55,500 bases of DNA from Bacillus vallismortis (GTDB lineage: Bacteria > Bacillota > Bacilli > Bacillales > Bacillaceae): the NCBI RefSeq assembly GCF_004116955.1, contig NZ_CP026362.1, positions 3,352,001 to 3,407,500 of the forward strand. Direction: 5' to 3'. Below the pieces are notes generated by a model that searched no databases, had not been told where the DNA came from, and worked only from the letters and a program-made list of their open reading frames with translations. Made by a program: the position numbers and the translations under genes. Positions 53,194 to 55,500 of this stretch are shown piece after piece. Position 1 is the first letter of the stretch, and each line of letters starts with the position of its first letter.

Positions 53194-53520
53194 ATGTTTG
53201 GAGAACGTTTAAAAAAATGCCGTACCTCCAAAGGATATAGCCAGCAACAGATGGCGGATTTCTTAGGAATTACGAGACAAGGATATGGGAAGTATGAGAT
53301 CGGTAAGGCTGAACCTGATTTAAAGACCCTTACTAAATTAAGCAATATATTAGGAGTTTCAACTGACTTTCTTCTAAAAGGCACACATGCACAATTTGAT
53401 CTCGATGAAATTTTAAATGATCCCGAGACCTTAATTGCTGGTCGTGATGGTACGATTTCGAAAGAGCAAGCTAAAGAGCTCCTGTATTATCTTTTGAAAA
53501 AAGAGTTCGACCAACAATAG
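53194..53520 (+). CDS. CI-like phage repressor (XRE family)
   Basis: 108 residues. HTH at ~1-60 (LKKCRTSKGYSQQQMADFLGITRQGYGKYEIGKAEPDLKTLTKLSNILGVSTDFLL), a short C-terminal helical part, no peptidase domain. This short type, like ImmR or the skin Xre, is usually removed by an ImmA/IrrE peptidase rather than by self-cleavage. An operator lies across its own promoter, so it likely autoregulates. Confidence 0.88.
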   Translation: MFGERLKKCRTSKGYSQQQMADFLGITRQGYGKYEIGKAEPDLKTLTKLSNILGVSTDFLLKGTHAQFDLDEILNDPETLIAGRDGTISKEQAKELLYYLLKKEFDQQ

Positions 53521-53750
53521 CAGCTATTCTTTATTCTTAATTCTTTAATTCTTCTTCTGGTAAAACATTTGTTAAACATTTGTTTAATAAAAAGAAACCT
53601 AAGTGTTAAATAAAACTTTTTGCATCCCCTAAAAACATAGATATATCAAGGGTTTATGACTGATGCACACTGTAAAACAAACTGTTTAACATTAATTGAG
53701 TTAAATGAAAGATAAAGAAAACTTAACTGGAGTAAAAAGGGGAACTTAAA

Positions 53751-54356
53751 TTGTTTAAAAAATTGGGGACTTTACTATTAATCACTTCACTGATATTGCT
53801 AGCAGCATGCAAAAATAGTGAAGAGTCTTCTACATCATCAGTAGACACAAACAATACAACTGATACCAACACATCAGAAAGCCAAGGCATCTCTACTAAT
53901 GGACCTGAAAAAGTTGGGGATGTATATGAAATTGAGAGCGGTACAGCGAAAGTAATGGCCATCAGCAATAAAGAAGCCACTGCGAAAACTGGCCCGATGC
54001 AAGTAACTGTAAAAAAAGTAATTGCCGCTGTGGCCAACGAACAAACACCTTATATTGAGGTTCAACTTGAAGCGGAAAATACATCAGATAAAGTAGTTTA
54101 TTTCGGCCTAGATGATGCAAAGTTAGCAACAAGCACTGGGGTACAAATCGATGAGGCATCTACTAGCGAAAATGAAAAGTTTCTTGGAGAGTATGTGGGG
54201 AAAGTAAACGATAGTGGATCCGTATTTTTTATTTTTGAAAACGAAGAGGATATAAAAGATTTAGATTCAATTCGACTGAGAATCGCTCTTCCGGTTGGTG
54301 AGGACGCAAATGCTTTAGGTGACGATCTTGATTTAAAAATTAACTTAGAGCATTAA
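53751..54356 (+). CDS. Lipoprotein with DUF4352-like domain
   Basis: 201 residues, TTG start with AAAGGGG upstream. Lipobox LLAAC (Cys20), then a Ser/Thr/Asn-rich linker (~22-45) and an Ig-like C-terminal domain (MQVTVKKVIAAV, TPYIEVQLEAENTSDKVVYFG, GSVFFIFENEED) similar to DUF4352/DUF5067 lipoproteins. It is expressed from the prophage with the immunity genes; it may alter the cell surface or exclude other phages. Confidence 0.8.
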   Translation: MFKKLGTLLLITSLILLAACKNSEESSTSSVDTNNTTDTNTSESQGISTNGPEKVGDVYEIESGTAKVMAISNKEATAKTGPMQVTVKKVIAAVANEQTPYIEVQLEAENTSDKVVYFGLDDAKLATSTGVQIDEASTSENEKFLGEYVGKVNDSGSVFFIFENEEDIKDLDSIRLRIALPVGEDANALGDDLDLKINLEH

Positions 54357-54360
54357 AAAC

Positions 54361-54383
54361 AAGCCCTGTTTTGGGCTTTTCTT
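54361..54383 (+). terminator. Rho-independent terminator
   Basis: AAGCCC/GGGCTT arms (54361-54366, 54373-54378) followed by TTCTTT, 5 bp after the lipoprotein stop. Confidence 0.7.
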
Positions 54384-54435
54384 TAGAAAATAAAACCGAA
54401 CATAAGTTTGCATTTCGTTAGTAGGAGGCTTTACC

Positions 54436-54969
54436 TTGTATCATTTATCACTTCTAGAGGAAAGAATACAAACAATTTACACCGGCATCGGTATTACAGA
54501 GCCTGGTTCACGGGACTTGGAACTAATTGCAGATAGGTTAAAAATAATAGTCCATTACAAAAATCGTTCATCTGTAGCAGTAAAACTGCTGGGAATGGCT
54601 TGCATTATTCTTGATTCACGATTATCCAAAAAAAAGCAATGGGAAGATTTTTCCCATGAACTGTGCCATCACATAAATCATGTGGGTGTTCAATACAAAT
54701 TACCCCCACTTTTTAGAGAATTACAGGAGAATCAAGCAAATGCATTTATGTATCACTTTGCTGTACCTAGCTTTATGCTGAAAAACATTAAATTACCGGC
54801 AACCAAGCGGGAATCTATAAGTCTCATATCTGATCTTTTTCAGGTTACTTATCCTTTTGCGGAAAAAAGATTGGATATGTACTTCCGTAAGTTATTCAGC
54901 TTTAAGTACCAATCATTTATGATTCAAAAGAATAAAGAAAGGGAGAAAATTTTATATGCCAACAATTGA
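54436..54969 (+). CDS. ImmA/IrrE-family metallopeptidase (probable antirepressor)
   Basis: 177 residues, TTG start with TAGGAGG upstream. Zinc motif HELCHH in WEDFSHELCHHINHVG (~72-87), with ENQANAFMYHFAVPSFML supplying the third ligand. It is like YqaB of skin and ImmA of ICEBs1, which cut the neighbouring short repressor on DNA damage. It overlaps the integrase by 14 bp. Confidence 0.88.
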   Translation: MYHLSLLEERIQTIYTGIGITEPGSRDLELIADRLKIIVHYKNRSSVAVKLLGMACIILDSRLSKKKQWEDFSHELCHHINHVGVQYKLPPLFRELQENQANAFMYHFAVPSFMLKNIKLPATKRESISLISDLFQVTYPFAEKRLDMYFRKLFSFKYQSFMIQKNKEREKILYANN

Positions 54970-55500
54970 AAAAAGAGGCGAAAAGTCATTTCGATTAGTT
55001 GTTGATATCGGTACAAAGAGCAAGCGTAAAAGAAAGGTCAAAACAATTAGAATAGAGGATCCGGCTTTATTAAAAACCACTAAAAAGCTGCGCAATTACT
55101 TGGAGAGTGAATGGTATAAATTCAAAACAGAAGTTGAAGCCGGCGCTTATATCACACCACACAAACGAACATTCAATATGTTCATAGAGGACTGGGAGAA
55201 AAAATACGCCCTGGATCATCTCGATGATAAAACTCGTGAAACTTATGAGTATATTATGGGGAAAGAAATACAACCCTATTTTGGAGACATGTACTTAGAC
55301 GAGATTCAGCCGATTCACATATTAAATTTCTTAGAAGAATATCAACGGGAAAATGATGTCTCAACGTCAAGCATTCATGCAAGATATCGAATCATTAGAG
55401 ATATCTTAGGAAGAGCAGCTGAGTGGAAAATTATAAAAGAAAACCCTGCTGAAAACGTAAAGCGGCCAAAACAAAAATACAATGAATATGAAATTTATAC
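54956..55500 (+). CDS. Tyrosine site-specific integrase, N-terminal part (cut by window end)
   Basis: The first ~181 residues are visible. An N-terminal arm-binding domain (PTIEKRGEKSFRLVVDIG..., ~1-60) is followed by the SAM-like core-binding domain (FNMFIEDWEKKYALDHLDDKTRETYEYIM..., SSIHARYRIIRDILGRAAEWKIIKENPAENVKRPK). The catalytic Arg-His-Arg-Tyr domain is outside the window. It inserts the phage into tRNA-Thr. It is the last gene seen before the second attachment site. Confidence 0.93.
   Translation, partial: MPTIEKRGEKSFRLVVDIGTKSKRKRKVKTIRIEDPALLKTTKKLRNYLESEWYKFKTEVEAGAYITPHKRTFNMFIEDWEKKYALDHLDDKTRETYEYIMGKEIQPYFGDMYLDEIQPIHILNFLEEYQRENDVSTSSIHARYRIIRDILGRAAEWKIIKENPAENVKRPKQKYNEYEIY

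Overview
The window comes from a Bacillus of the B. subtilis group. It covers the edge of an rRNA/tRNA cluster and almost all of a PBSX/skin-like tailed prophage inserted into that cluster. Support for the host: a reverse-strand 16S gene with Bacillus-type sequence and anti-Shine-Dalgarno end, the start of a 23S gene, and the tRNA order (Thr)-Gly-Arg-Pro-Ala just before 16S, which matches my memory of the B. subtilis trnI cluster. Strong Shine-Dalgarno sites with many TTG and GTG starts fit as well.

Layout. 1-2692 (minus strand): 5' part of 23S, spacer, 16S with its promoter, then tRNA-Ala, -Pro, -Arg and -Gly. 2753-2799: the 3' part of a tRNA-Thr gene, which marks one prophage end. The integrase begins at the far right and runs off the window, so the other end is not seen. 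2800-8220: lysogenic accessory region with a consensus promoter aimed at the host tRNAs, SOS-box-controlled small regulators, a rap-phr quorum-sensing pair, a secreted SdpC-like peptide with a small membrane partner, and an LXG polymorphic toxin with a probable immunity gene. 8256-35526 (minus strand): lysis, tail and head genes in reverse order of transcription (terminase, portal, head, connectors, sheath, tube, tape measure, baseplate, fibre, XepA, holin, amidase). This module holds a programmed -1 frameshift at the tail chaperone gene and a type I toxin-like gene. 35659-36782: a Mom-like DNA-modification protein with a ParB-like partner. 36838-40074: small membrane or secreted genes and an ArpU-type late regulator. 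40145-42642: an AT-rich cargo operon that looks like a Pycsar-type anti-phage system. 42747-51144: recombination and replication genes (RusA, DnaB, helicase loader, initiator, MBL-fold protein, RecT, SbcC-like ATPase). 51251-54955: small early genes, the immunity region with divergent promoters and a repeated operator, a lipoprotein and an ImmA/IrrE peptidase.

How it works together. In the lysogen the CI-like repressor at 53194 should hold the leftward early promoter shut through GAAAC-N5-GTTTC operators. The ImmA/IrrE peptidase next to it is the likely antirepressor. Induction would run leftward through recombination and replication, then the ArpU regulator, then the long late operon. Rap-Phr, the toxin cassettes and the Pycsar-like operon probably serve the lysogen.

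The most notable item is 40145-42642. A three-membrane-segment protein like the Pycsar effector family, an ImmA/IrrE metallopeptidase, and a class III nucleotide cyclase fused to a catalytically degenerate Nudix domain lie in one operon with its own promoter and terminator. All functional statements come from reading motifs and gene order; no database search was run.
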